A stretch of 64,000 nucleotides of DNA from an uncultured Oscillospiraceae bacterium (GTDB taxonomy: Bacteria; Bacillota; Clostridia; Oscillospirales; Oscillospiraceae): contig CANRFN010000009.1 of NCBI GenBank assembly GCA_947629915.1, positions 21,076 to 85,075 on the forward strand, written 5' to 3'. The notes beneath the pieces are model-generated. The model did no database searches, was not told the DNA's origin, and saw only the letters and a list, made by a program, of their open reading frames with translations. This document shows positions 1 through 7,815 of this stretch, piece by piece (position 1 is the first letter of the stretch; every line of letters starts with the position of its first letter). The translations under genes and the position numbers were made by a program.

Positions 1-411
1 GTTGTAGAACTCATAGATGTCCGGATCGGTGATTCCGGTGGAGTCCATCTTGTTCACTGCCAGCACCACCGGCTTCCCGGAGCGCTGGAGCATGTTGGCC
101 ACCTCCTGGTCCGCGGCGGTCATGCCGGTGCGGATGTCGCAGACGAAGAGGATCACATCGGCGGACGCGATGGCGATCTCAGCCTGCTCTCTCATAAAAG
201 ACAGGATCTGGTCATCGGTGCCGGGCTCGATGCCGCCGGTGTCCACCAGCTGGAAGGTTCTGCCCCGCCACTCCGACTCGGCGTACAGACGATCTCGGGT
301 GACACCCGGGGTGTCCTCTACAATGGACAGGCGCTTCCCGGCTAATTTATTGAACAACATGGATTTTCCCACGTTTGGCCGCCCTACGATGGCCACCAGG
401 GGTTTCGCCAT
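1..411 (-). CDS. der: Ribosome biogenesis GTPase Der, N-terminal part
   Basis: This is the first 137 codons of the double-GTPase Der (EngA), which assists assembly of the 50S ribosomal subunit; the rest lies beyond the left edge. The translation begins [17 protein letters not shown], giving a G1 P-loop (GRPNVGKS) near residue 10. The G2/G3 elements TPGVTRD and DTGG follow, and G4 (NKMD) lies near residue 120. The ATG at 411 is preceded by AAGGAGGG at about 8 nt spacing. The frame is open to the window edge. The identification rests on the G-motif order and on the characteristic N-terminus, and is secure. Confidence 0.95.
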   Translation of the reverse strand, partial: MAKPLVAIVGRPNVGKSMLFNKLAGKRLSIVEDTPGVTRDRLYAESEWRGRTFQLVDTGGIEPGTDDQILSFMREQAEIAIASADVILFVCDIRTGMTAADQEVANMLQRSGKPVVLAVNKMDSTGITDPDIYEFYN

Positions 412-574
412 GAACGTCCCTCCTTATCTGCCGGGCGCGAGCCCGGAAACTGCTCTATAGGATACCACAAAAGAGCGCAAAAAGCAGCACGCTTTTGGGA
501 TTGTCGGTAAAATTCCGCGCCTCTCCCGTTGCAGCACAGAAGTTGGAAAAACGCGGGGACTGGTGAGAAAGAAA

Positions 575-612
575 AAGGACCGCCTCCAAGCGATAGACGC
601 TTATCGGCAGCC
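575..612 (-). terminator. Weak terminator candidate after rpmF
   Basis: Just past the rpmF stop the transcript can pair AAGCG with CGCTT around a short loop, with CCG/CGG outside it, and then runs into CCTTTTTCTTTC. The stem is imperfect, so this is only a candidate. Confidence 0.35.
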
Positions 613-620
613 CAATTCCA

Positions 621-800
621 TTACTCCTCAGTCTTAAACTCATGTCCGTTGTACTGCATGCAGTTCCTGCACATCCGGTGAGGCAGGCACGGGGCGCCGC
701 AATTCGGGCACTTGCTCACGGCAGGAGCCACCAGCTTCCAAACGGAGCTGCGGCGCTTATTTCTGCGCTGCTTCGAAATCTTACTCTTAGGGACGGCCAT
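621..800 (-). CDS. rpmF: 50S ribosomal protein L32
   Basis: The gene encodes a 59-residue protein beginning MAVPKSKISKQRRNKRRSS, the typical basic start of L32, a component of the large ribosomal subunit. Two cysteine pairs (CPNC near residue 31 and CRNC near residue 44) form the zinc-ribbon of the C+ form of L32. It ends EFKTEE. It lies 32 nt downstream of yceD, the usual yceD-rpmF arrangement, and is probably cotranscribed from the promoter upstream of yceD. An AGGAGG-like site (GGAGGTGTCAAT) precedes the ATG. Confidence 0.95.
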   Translation of the reverse strand: MAVPKSKISKQRRNKRRSSVWKLVAPAVSKCPNCGAPCLPHRMCRNCMQYNGHEFKTEE

Positions 801-832
801 ATTGACACCTCCTTATTGGTCTTCAAGCGTTC

Positions 833-1339
833 TCATCGATCCTCGCTTTGCAGCAGCTGGGCCAGCTTTGCCAGCCTGGGATCTGGTTCCCTCTTGCATC
901 GGCACGGCTCTACGTTGAGATCTACGCCGCACCCGGGGCAAATCCCTTTGCAGTCCTCTGCACAGAGGTTCTTCGTGTCCATCTCCAGCAGGAAGGTGTC
1001 CCGCATCAGCCCGTCCAGTTCCAGGGTGCCGTCTTCGTCCAGGAGCACGATGTCATCGCTCTCGCCGTTGGCCAGTTCAAAGTCCAGCAGCGTCTCGTAC
1101 GATACCGTTTTCTCTCTGGTGAAGGGTTTGGCACACCGGTCACAGACCAGGGACAGCACAGTGTGAAGGCTGGCAGTGAGCAGCAGAGCGCCGGCCATGT
1201 TCCGCACCTGGCCCTCCACATGGATGGGTTGGGTAAAACACGACACGCCGTTCCAGTCCAGATCAGACAGATCCAAGTCCTCGGAAAAGGGCAATATAGC
1301 GCCCGGTTCCCGGGCGACCTGCTTCAAATCCAGTCTCAT
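833..1339 (-). CDS. YceD/DUF177 family protein
   Basis: A 168-residue DUF177 protein. Family members sit directly upstream of rpmF and are linked to ribosome or 23S rRNA metabolism. A CDRC pair near residue 78 and a second cluster, CKGICPGCGVDLN followed by CRC, match the family's metal-binding-like cysteines. A longer open frame begins 13 codons upstream. The ATG at 1339 is chosen because GAGGTG lies just before it and the text MRLDLKQV is the typical family start. A canonical promoter lies 30-58 nt upstream. The product acts in the cytoplasm; its exact biochemical role is not established from sequence. Confidence 0.85.
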   Translation of the reverse strand: MRLDLKQVAREPGAILPFSEDLDLSDLDWNGVSCFTQPIHVEGQVRNMAGALLLTASLHTVLSLVCDRCAKPFTREKTVSYETLLDFELANGESDDIVLLDEDGTLELDGLMRDTFLLEMDTKNLCAEDCKGICPGCGVDLNVEPCRCKREPDPRLAKLAQLLQSEDR

Positions 1340-1368
1340 GACACACCTCGCATTATGGCACGGATGGC

Positions 1369-1397
1369 ATTTTAGCAAATTACCCGTTCGATGTCAA
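1369..1397 (-). promoter_or_regulatory. Sigma-A type promoter of yceD-rpmF
   Basis: On the minus strand TTGACA (1392-1397) is followed by a 17-nt spacer and TAAAAT (1369-1374), 30 nt before the yceD start codon. It is a near-consensus housekeeping promoter. Confidence 0.8.
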
Positions 1398-1714
1398 ACG
1401 ATTTTTTCGATTTTTCCGAAAATCCGCCGGGAAATCTTCCCGCAGCAGATCTGGTGTAGTTTACCACAGACGGCGGGAATTTTCAGCATAGAAGAACCAC
1501 CAATTTTTCCGAATCTTTGGGGTCTTCCCGTAGCATTTTGACGGTTTTCCCGGGCTGCCGTCTCTCCAGGGCCTCCCCTGGCTCTGCGCAACGCGCCGAT
1601 CAGACGCTGCTGGGGAAATCGCTCCACGGGGCAGCCGCCCCGTGGAGCGCGTCAGACGGGTGAGGTGAATAGAGTTGCTGTACAGTGCTGTCTTGTCTGG
1701 TTCTTGGACACAGA
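1398..1714. other. Spacer between yceD and folD with one hairpin
   Basis: No gene is supported here. The stretch contains a perfect 13-bp inverted repeat at 1620-1649 (tetraloop AGCC), about 65 nt beyond the folD stop, without a U-tract on either strand. It may end folD transcription or belong to the hairpin family described in the findings. Confidence 0.5.
1620..1649. repeat. Perfect 13-bp hairpin, AGCC loop
   Basis: The arms CGCTCCACGGGGC and GCCCCGTGGAGCG are exact reverse complements around a 4-nt loop. It lies downstream of folD and lacks a poly-U tail. Confidence 0.7.
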
Positions 1715-2557
1715 TCAGCCCAGGTGCATCCTGGCCGCGGTGAGGGTGTTCCGCATCAGCATGGCCCGGGTCATGGGGCCTACCCCGCCGGGCACCGGGG
1801 TGATAAAGGATGCCTTCTCCGCCGCCTCGGCATAACACACATCGCCGCAGAGCTTTCCGGCGGCGTTTCGGTTCATGGCCACATCGATCACCACGGCGCC
1901 CTCCTTCACCATGTCTCCCGTTACCAGCCCCGTCTTCCCCACCGCAGACACCAGGATATCCGCCTCTGCGGCGAGCTCTGCCATGTTGGGCGTCTTGGAG
2001 TGGCATACCGTGACGGTGCCGTGGGCGTGGAGCAGCAGCAGTGCCATGGGCTTGCCGACGATGTTGGATCGGCCCAATACCACACAGCGCTTCCCCGCCG
2101 GGCTGATGCCATAGGTCTTCAGCATCTCCATGACGCCCCCGGGGGTGCAGGGCTGGAACCGCGGCTCGCCGATGGTGAGAAGCCCTACATTATAAGGATG
2201 GAAGCAGTCCACATCCTTGGCGGGGTCGATGGCCAGGAGCACTTCCCGCTCGTTCAGCCCTTGGGGCAGCGGCAGCTGGCACAGGATGCCATCGATGTCG
2301 TCCCGGTGGTTCAGCCCATCGATGAGGCTGAGCAGTTCTTTCTGGGTGGTGGTGGCCGGTAGCGCGAACTCCTCCGAGAGGAAGCCGCACTCCTCGCAGT
2401 CCTTCCGCTTGCTGGTGACATACACCCTTGAGGCGGGATTGTCCCCCACCAAGATCACCGCCAGGCCGGGCTTCCGGGGGAGCCCAGCCGCCTCCTCCCG
2501 CACCTGCGCCTTCACCTGGGTGGCCAAGGCCTTTCCGTCTATGATTGTAGCCGCCAT
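1715..2557 (-). CDS. folD: Methylenetetrahydrofolate dehydrogenase/cyclohydrolase
   Basis: A 280-residue FolD, which oxidises 5,10-methylene-THF and hydrolyses the product to 10-formyl-THF in cytoplasmic one-carbon metabolism. The substrate motif YVTSKRKDCEECG contains the catalytic lysine near residue 50. The family signatures DGILCQLPLPQGL (near 95) and PVPGGVGPMTRAML (near 255) are present, as is the Rossmann segment VVLGRSNIVGKP. The ATG at 2557 (MAATIIDGKALA) is favoured over an in-frame ATG 19 codons upstream because GAGGAGG lies before it. lgt is transcribed towards it from 119 nt upstream, so the two may be cotranscribed. Confidence 0.96.
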   Translation of the reverse strand: MAATIIDGKALATQVKAQVREEAAGLPRKPGLAVILVGDNPASRVYVTSKRKDCEECGFLSEEFALPATTTQKELLSLIDGLNHRDDIDGILCQLPLPQGLNEREVLLAIDPAKDVDCFHPYNVGLLTIGEPRFQPCTPGGVMEMLKTYGISPAGKRCVVLGRSNIVGKPMALLLLHAHGTVTVCHSKTPNMAELAAEADILVSAVGKTGLVTGDMVKEGAVVIDVAMNRNAAGKLCGDVCYAEAAEKASFITPVPGGVGPMTRAMLMRNTLTAARMHLG

Positions 2558-2676
2558 AGATTTCTTCCTCCTCGGTTTTTTGTGTCGATCCGGTATCAAC
2601 AGCGGAGTTCGCAAGGTCTCGTCTCTCCGATGGCTGTGGTTCGAACGGTCTCACGGCATTGCGTGTACCGGTCTGA

Positions 2677-3759
2677 TCAGCTCTGATCGCTGTCCTGTTC
2701 TTCTGGTAGAGGCGCTTCTCCACCTGCAGCTGCATCTTCTATTGCATTTCCCTCTCCTGCAGCTGCCGCATCCTGATCTGCCGCACTGTCTTCCGCTGCT
2801 ATATCAGCTGCAGCAGCGCCTGCCTCGGCTGCAACCTCTTCCACTTCCACCGGCGAGGCGGGCCGCAGCTCCTCCGGCAGCACCATGGGATCCGTTTTCG
2901 CCTGGCGGAACCGGACGATCAGCATGATCACCCCGATCACGGCGGAGATCAGGCCCAGCATCTGGCTGCTGCGGATTCCGGTGCCGAAGAAGTACAAGCT
3001 GTCTGTCCGGAGGCCCTCAATCGCCGCCCTGCCGAGGCCGTACCAGATGAGATAGCCTGCAAAGGTCTGGCCCTTTACACGCCGCTTCCGGGCCAGCAAA
3101 GCCAGCAGAATGAAGCCGATAAGATTCCACATGGACTCATAGAAGAACGTGGGGTGCACACCCAGCGTCCCGTCCAGGATCGCCTGGTACTGCTCCATAG
3201 AGGTGATCTGTCTCTGTCCCCAGAGCCAGTTGGCGATGGTCTCCGAGCACATCCGCCAAGGGGCATCGGTGAGCCCGCCATAGGCCTCTACGTTCACGAA
3301 GTTGCCCCAGCGCCCCACCATCTGGCCGATCATCACGCCGAGAATGCCCAGGTCTGCGTAGTCCCAGAAGCAGGCCTTTCGCACCTTGCAGAAGATCAGC
3401 ACCACCACGATGGCCATGAGAACGGCGCCGTATATCGCCAGGCCCCCGTCCCAGATGGCGATCATGCGGTAGAAGCTGAACCGGCCCTCGCTGTCAAAGC
3501 AGATGGAGGGCTCAAAGATCACATAGTAGGCGCGGGCGCCGATGATACAGAGCGGCACCGCAAAGAGCAGCATGTCGATGATCTGGTCCCGGTCCATGTG
3601 GTACTTGGGCGCCCTCCACATGCCGTAGGAGACCGCCAGCAAGAAGCCGCAGGCGATGATAATGCCATACCAGTAGATATCCTTCCCGAAGAGGTTGAAC
3701 GCCACCCGGTTCAGTTCAAATTCCAGACCCAGGCCTGGAAACGTCACTACACTTGTCAT
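2677..3759 (-). CDS. lgt: Prolipoprotein diacylglyceryl transferase
   Basis: This 360-residue membrane enzyme transfers diacylglycerol from phosphatidylglycerol to the lipobox cysteine of prolipoproteins. The Lgt signature GRWGNFVNVEAYG lies at residues 149-161 and IWDGGLAIYG at 102-111. Several hydrophobic segments span the expected seven-helix core, ending near residue 285. Unusually, the core is followed by a tail of about 70 residues rich in Ala, Glu and Asp, so the protein is longer than the usual 260-300 residues. The tail is presumably cytoplasmic and disordered, and its role is unknown. The core identification is secure. Confidence 0.95.
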   Translation of the reverse strand: MTSVVTFPGLGLEFELNRVAFNLFGKDIYWYGIIIACGFLLAVSYGMWRAPKYHMDRDQIIDMLLFAVPLCIIGARAYYVIFEPSICFDSEGRFSFYRMIAIWDGGLAIYGAVLMAIVVVLIFCKVRKACFWDYADLGILGVMIGQMVGRWGNFVNVEAYGGLTDAPWRMCSETIANWLWGQRQITSMEQYQAILDGTLGVHPTFFYESMWNLIGFILLALLARKRRVKGQTFAGYLIWYGLGRAAIEGLRTDSLYFFGTGIRSSQMLGLISAVIGVIMLIVRFRQAKTDPMVLPEELRPASPVEVEEVAAEAGAAAADIAAEDSAADQDAAAAGEGNAIEDAAAGGEAPLPEEQDSDQS

Positions 3760-3998
3760 GCGTTAGCCACTTTCCTTCCGCACTCCCATCCTTGCGCGGC
3801 CTAGATCCGCCGCTGCCGGGAGCTGCACGGCACATTATACCGGATCTGCGGCCCGAATTCAATGCAAAGCGGAAAACTTTAGAAAACCATCACCAAATTT
3901 CTGAGAACGAGGGGATGGTGCCCATGCAGTTTGCCGTTCATCCAGCGGCTTCCCGGCAGAAAACCGCCGAAACCAGCCGGTCCCACCCGCTTCGTATG

Positions 3999-4027
3999 TT
4001 GTCTTTTCGGTTAGTCTGTGATATACT
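3999..4027 (+). promoter_or_regulatory. Promoter candidate for the 4.05 kb gene
   Basis: TTGTCT (3999-4004), a 17-nt spacer and TATACT (4022-4027) point into the downstream frameshifted gene. The predicted transcription start lies just before its TTG start codon. Confidence 0.55.
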
Positions 4028-4050
4028 TGTTGAGAAAGAAGGTGTACGAG

Positions 4051-4601
4051 TTGGCAAAAGAAGCACTTCCTCCAGAAGAGGACCATTCCGGGATGCCGGC
4101 ACCCGCCATGGAGGCGAACCAGCTTGAACTGCAAGGCCAACCCCGGCAGGCCTGGCAGACCCTACACCCGCAGGCCAGTTTGAGAATCGCGTCACTGAGA
4201 CACAATCGGATCCGCAAGTCAACGGCCCACTTCACAGCTCCTTCGAACTATTCAAAAGCAATTTCTTCCATCAGTTGAAGGAATTAGGTGATATTGATTT
4301 TTTGATCGAAGTCCTTTCAAAAGATTCCATCCGCTGGTATTTTGAGCGCAAGGACTACGCCAAAAGCCTGTACCTGCTGGCCATGCTGGACGATATCAGC
4401 CGCTTGAACAACATTCCCCTCTGTACGGACTATGACGATCTGCGGCAATACAGGTTTGCCGAGCCGATCTATCCAAACGGCATTCTCTGCCTGTGTTTTG
4501 CGTTCAAATCCGATGAGCCCAAAAAGAAGGCATTGCAAGAGGCCATTCCCGAGTTTCTGCGGTTCAACATCGTGGAGAGTGATGTCCGAAATGTCGTCTA
4601 A
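4051..4601 (+). pseudogene. Unknown protein gene, apparently frameshifted
   Basis: The first part reads from a TTG at 4051 (MAKEALPPEEDHSG), preceded by AGAAGGTG at good spacing and by a promoter. The second part, in the next frame, continues as one plausible protein from about 4128 to 4601. It includes SSFELFKSNFF, IRWYFERKDYAK and a C-terminus FNIVESDVRNVV. The switch is best placed near the CCCC run around 4141-4144, so one base is probably missing or extra. Alternatively the first frame ends at 4278 and a separate ORF restarts at a TTG at 4275. I do not recognise the family. Confidence 0.5.
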
Positions 4602-4787
4602 CGTGCATCCCGCATCGCTGCAAATCCGCTTGCTCCAGCCGGCTGCATCCCCGGATGCGGCCGGCCGTGTCCTATTTCACGCACTGTCTGCACGCAATCT
4701 GTGGAAAACGCCGAAAGAGTGGGAGACCTGTCCCTGATATTTCGGCAAACTGCGATGCACTTTTTTGAAAAATCCTGCAAATTTCTC

Positions 4788-4816
4788 TTGACAGCTTCTC
4801 CCCCATCTGCTACAAT
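4788..4816 (+). promoter_or_regulatory. Promoter of the ylxM-ffh operon
   Basis: TTGACA (4788-4793), a 17-nt spacer and TACAAT (4811-4816) form a near-consensus promoter 56 nt before the ylxM ATG. It probably drives the operon as far as the terminator at 7.2 kb. Confidence 0.85.
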
Positions 4817-4871
4817 CCCGTTTTGTAAAGCGTCCCCGCTTTACACCAGATCTTGTGTGGAGGTGCGGCCC

Positions 4872-5246
4872 ATGAAGAATCAGGCATACCGTATGTCGAT
4901 GCTGTTCGATTTCTATGGCGATCTGCTCACCGAACGGCAGCGAGAGTTCTTCGACCTCTACTACAACGAGGACCTGTCCCTGGCGGAGATCGCGGAGAAC
5001 TACGGCATCTCCCGGCAGGGCGTGCGGGATGTGATCGTCCGGGCCGAGGCCGCCATGACCGAGATGGAGGACAAGACCCACATCATCAAGCGCTTCCAGC
5101 ACTCCAAGGCAGTGCTCGACACCCTGGACGCCCTGGCAGATCAGCTGCTGGAGGCCGTGGACCAGCGCCGCTATGACGACTACATGCTGGATGGCATCGG
5201 CCGTGCCCTGAAGGAAAACATCGCCACCCTGCGGGACGACCAGTGA
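4872..5246 (+). CDS. ylxM: YlxM/p13-like DNA-binding protein (UPF0122)
   Basis: A 124-residue helix-turn-helix protein of the YlxM family, whose genes sit directly before ffh in Firmicutes and whose products are associated with the signal recognition particle. The sequence LLTERQREFFDLYYNEDLSLAEIAENYGIS is a sigma-70 region 4-like HTH; SLAEIAENYGISRQGVRD carries the recognition helix near residues 35-52. The ATG at 4872 is chosen because AGGTG precedes it; the upstream extension of the frame has no site of its own. ffh starts 33 nt downstream. A role in SRP function or its control is inferred from family context. Confidence 0.88.
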   Translation: MKNQAYRMSMLFDFYGDLLTERQREFFDLYYNEDLSLAEIAENYGISRQGVRDVIVRAEAAMTEMEDKTHIIKRFQHSKAVLDTLDALADQLLEAVDQRRYDDYMLDGIGRALKENIATLRDDQ

Positions 5247-5279
5247 CGCCACCGGAGCGCAGGACGCAAGGAGAACACT

Positions 5280-6626
5280 ATGGCATTTGAGAGTTTAACC
5301 GAGAAGCTTTCCAACGTATTCAAACGGCTGCGCGGCAAGGGCAACCTGAAGGAATCAGACGTCAAGGAGGCCATGAAGGAGATCAAGATGGCCCTTCTGG
5401 AGGCAGACGTCAACTTCAAGGTGGTAAAGAGCTTCATCGCCACCGTGTCCGAGCGGGCCGTGGGACAGGAGGTTCTGGAGTCCCTCACCCCTGCCCAGAT
5501 GATCGTCAAGATCGTCAACGAAGAGCTCACCGCCCTGATGGGCGGCGGAGACAGCAAGTTGAATATCTCCTCCTCGCCCCCCACGGTTGTCATGCTGGTG
5601 GGCCTGCAGGGCGCCGGCAAGACCACCAACGGCGCGAAGCTGGCGGGTCTCATGAAGCGGCAGAACAACAAGCGCCCGCTGTTGGCCGCCTGCGACATCT
5701 ACCGCCCCGCCGCCATCACCCAGTTGGAAGTGGTGGGCGGACAGCTGGATGTCCCCGTCTTCCAGATGGGCCAGACCGATCCCGTGGACATCGCCAAGGC
5801 CGCCATCGCCCACGCCAAGAAGCACGGCAACGACATGGTGTTCCTGGACACCGCCGGGCGGCTCCATGTGGACGAGGCCCTGATGAATGAGCTCAGGGCC
5901 ATCAAGGCCGCCGTGAATCCGGATGAGATCCTGCTGGTGGTAGACGCCATGATCGGCCAGGACGCCGTCACCGCAGCCAAGGCCTTTGACGAGGCGCTGG
6001 ACATCACCGGCGTGATGCTCACCAAACTGGACGGCGATGCCAGAGGCGGTGCCGCCCTCTCCATCCGGTCTGTCACCGGCAAGCCCATCAAGTTTGCGGG
6101 CACCGGCGAGAAACTGGACCAGATCGAGGTCTTCCACCCGGACCGCATGGCCAGCCGCATCCTCGGCATGGGCGATGTGCTCACCCTCATCGAAAAGGCG
6201 CAGCAGTCGGTCGATGAGAAAAAGGCCCTGGAGCAGATGGAGAAGCTGCGCAAGAACAAGTACACCCTGAACGACTACTACGATCAGCTCACTCAGCTCA
6301 AGGGCATGGGCTCCATGGAGGACATCCTGGGGATGATGCCCGGGATGCAGGGCATGAAACTGGACGCCGCCAGCCTGGACACCAAGATGCTCACCCAGAT
6401 CGAGGCCATCATCCAGTCCATGACCCCCTACGAGCGGGAAAACCCCAATGTGCTGAACTCCAGCCGCAAGAGACGCATTGCCATGGGCTCCGGCACCCAG
6501 GTGCAGGACGTGAACCGCCTGCTAAAGCAGTTTGATATGCTGCAAAAGATGACCCAGCAGCTGGTGAATCCCAAGAAAGCCAGGGGATTCATGAACCGGC
6601 TGCGGGGCATGAAACTCCCCTTCTGA
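5280..6626 (+). CDS. ffh: Signal recognition particle GTPase Ffh
   Basis: A 448-residue SRP54 homologue that binds 4.5S RNA and signal sequences and docks ribosomes at the membrane through FtsY. The N domain covers residues 1-90. The G domain has the P-loop GLQGAGKTT (108-116), DTAGR (190-194) and TKLDGD (248-253). The methionine-rich M domain runs from about 325 to the end, with GMMPGMQGM and the RNA-binding segment SRKRRIAMGSGT. The ATG at 5280 follows an AAGGAG site. Length and domain order are normal. It is second in the operon and is followed by rpsP after 65 nt. Confidence 0.98.
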   Translation: MAFESLTEKLSNVFKRLRGKGNLKESDVKEAMKEIKMALLEADVNFKVVKSFIATVSERAVGQEVLESLTPAQMIVKIVNEELTALMGGGDSKLNISSSPPTVVMLVGLQGAGKTTNGAKLAGLMKRQNNKRPLLAACDIYRPAAITQLEVVGGQLDVPVFQMGQTDPVDIAKAAIAHAKKHGNDMVFLDTAGRLHVDEALMNELRAIKAAVNPDEILLVVDAMIGQDAVTAAKAFDEALDITGVMLTKLDGDARGGAALSIRSVTGKPIKFAGTGEKLDQIEVFHPDRMASRILGMGDVLTLIEKAQQSVDEKKALEQMEKLRKNKYTLNDYYDQLTQLKGMGSMEDILGMMPGMQGMKLDAASLDTKMLTQIEAIIQSMTPYERENPNVLNSSRKRRIAMGSGTQVQDVNRLLKQFDMLQKMTQQLVNPKKARGFMNRLRGMKLPF

Positions 6627-6691
6627 TGGTATGTGCCCTCCGGGCATTGGCCATAACCTAAGCAAACATCTTTTCTGGAGGTGAATATACC

Positions 6692-6928
6692 ATGGTGAAA
6701 ATCAGACTTCGCCGCATGGGTGCCAAGAAAGCTCCCTTCTACCGCGTTGTAGTGGCAGACTCCCGTTATCCGCGGGACGGACGCTTTATCGAAGAGCTGG
6801 GTACCTATGATCCCCGTCAGGCTCCTGCCGCCATCAACATCGACATCGAGCGGGCGCAGGCTTGGATCAAGACCGGCGCTCAGCCCACGGACACGGTGCG
6901 CGACCTGCTCAAAAAGGCCGGCCTGTAA
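6692..6928 (+). CDS. rpsP: 30S ribosomal protein S16
   Basis: The 78-residue protein starts [20 protein letters not shown], the highly conserved S16 N-terminus, and continues with [21 protein letters not shown]. It is a small-subunit protein needed for 30S assembly. GGAGGTG precedes the ATG at 9-10 nt. Gene order ffh-rpsP-khpA-rimM-trmD is that of most Firmicutes. Confidence 0.97.
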   Translation: MVKIRLRRMGAKKAPFYRVVVADSRYPRDGRFIEELGTYDPRQAPAAINIDIERAQAWIKTGAQPTDTVRDLLKKAGL

Positions 6929-6946
6929 TACCGGATGGGAGGCCAC

Positions 6947-7174
6947 ATGAAGGAACTGCTCAATTATATCGCCCGGAGCCTGGTGGATAACCCGGAGGCG
7001 GTGTCCGTAGAAGAGTACGAGACCCCCGCCGGCATGATCCTGGAACTCCGGGTGGCCCCGGATGACATGGGCAAGATTATCGGACGGCAGGGCCGCATCG
7101 CCAAGGAGATCCGGACGCTGATGCGCTCAGCTGCCCAGCGCCAGGGCATTAAGCTCACGGTGGACATCATCTGA
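6947..7174 (+). CDS. khpA: KH-domain RNA-binding protein KhpA
   Basis: A 75-residue single-KH-domain protein. The GxxG-type RNA-binding loop appears as IIGRQGRIAKEIRTL near residues 45-59. KhpA is known to pair with KhpB/Jag and to act in cell division and cell-wall control in Gram-positive bacteria. An upstream in-frame ATG at 6935 is rejected because it overlaps the Shine-Dalgarno GGGAGG that serves the ATG at 6947. The gene lies 18 nt after rpsP and is followed by a strong hairpin terminator. Confidence 0.92.
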   Translation: MKELLNYIARSLVDNPEAVSVEEYETPAGMILELRVAPDDMGKIIGRQGRIAKEIRTLMRSAAQRQGIKLTVDII

Positions 7175-7193
7175 GCCTGTTTTCACACCGGCC

Positions 7194-7222
7194 GGGCGGG
7201 GACGCTGTCCCCGCCCTTTTTT
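7194..7222 (+). terminator. Strong intrinsic terminator after khpA
   Basis: A perfect 10-bp GC-rich stem (GGGCGGGGAC/GTCCCCGCCC, loop GCT) is followed directly by six T. It probably ends or attenuates the ylxM-khpA transcript before rimM. Confidence 0.9.
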
Positions 7223-7257
7223 GATCCAGTGCCGGCCGCTGCCGGCACTGGATCAAA
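7220..7257. repeat. Perfect 17-bp hairpin adjoining the terminator
   Basis: A second exact inverted repeat starts inside the T-run of the terminator: the arms at 7220-7236 and 7241-7257 flank a CGCT loop. It has no U-tract of its own on the plus strand. It could terminate opposing transcription or stabilise the rimM leader. Confidence 0.75.
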
Positions 7258-7332
7258 TCATCCAAAATAAAGTCAACTCGGCATTTCAGCTGAGTTTTCC
7301 GCCTATCCTGCAGCATACACACGGAGGTTTCT

Positions 7333-7815
7333 ATGAACGAATATCTAGAATGCGGCCAGGTGGTGAACACCCACGGCATCCGCGGAGAGGTCCGCATCGT
7401 CCCCTGGGCAGACAGTCCCGAGTTTCTCTGCCGCCTGAAGACGCTGTACCTGGACGGCAAGCCCATGGAGGTGAAATCCTGCCGGGTCCACAAGGGCAGC
7501 AACATCGTCCAGTTTGCCGGGATAGATACCGTAGAGGCCGCCATGCAGCTGCGGGACAAGGTGGTATCCCTGCGCCGCGGCGATGTCCACCTGCCGGAGG
7601 GCCGCTATTTCCTGGCAGATCTCATCGGCATCCAGGTGGTAGACGAGGACGGCAAGGAGCTGGGCACCTTGGAGGAGATCCTCACCCCTTCCGCCCAGAA
7701 CATCTACCTGGTGCGTGGGGAGCGGGAGATCATGATCCCCGCCGTCCCGGAGTTTGTGCTGGACGTGGACATCGCCGGCCGCACCATGAAAGTGCATCTC
7801 ATTGAAGGGATGTGA
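7333..7815 (+). CDS. rimM: Ribosome maturation factor RimM
   Basis: A 160-residue RimM, which binds S19 and helps mature the 30S head. The N-terminal barrel starts ECGQVVNTHGIRGEVRI, the family signature, at residues 6-22. The C-terminal PRC-barrel part contains YFLADLIGIQVV and EIMIPAVPEFV. ATG at 7333 follows ACGGAGG. The stop overlaps the trmD start (ATGTGA), implying translational coupling. Length is normal. Confidence 0.96.
   Translation: MNEYLECGQVVNTHGIRGEVRIVPWADSPEFLCRLKTLYLDGKPMEVKSCRVHKGSNIVQFAGIDTVEAAMQLRDKVVSLRRGDVHLPEGRYFLADLIGIQVVDEDGKELGTLEEILTPSAQNIYLVRGEREIMIPAVPEFVLDVDIAGRTMKVHLIEGM

Noticed and set aside
1685..2362. Long open frame opposite folD
   Set aside because: It is a high-GC shadow of folD with no ribosome site or family features.
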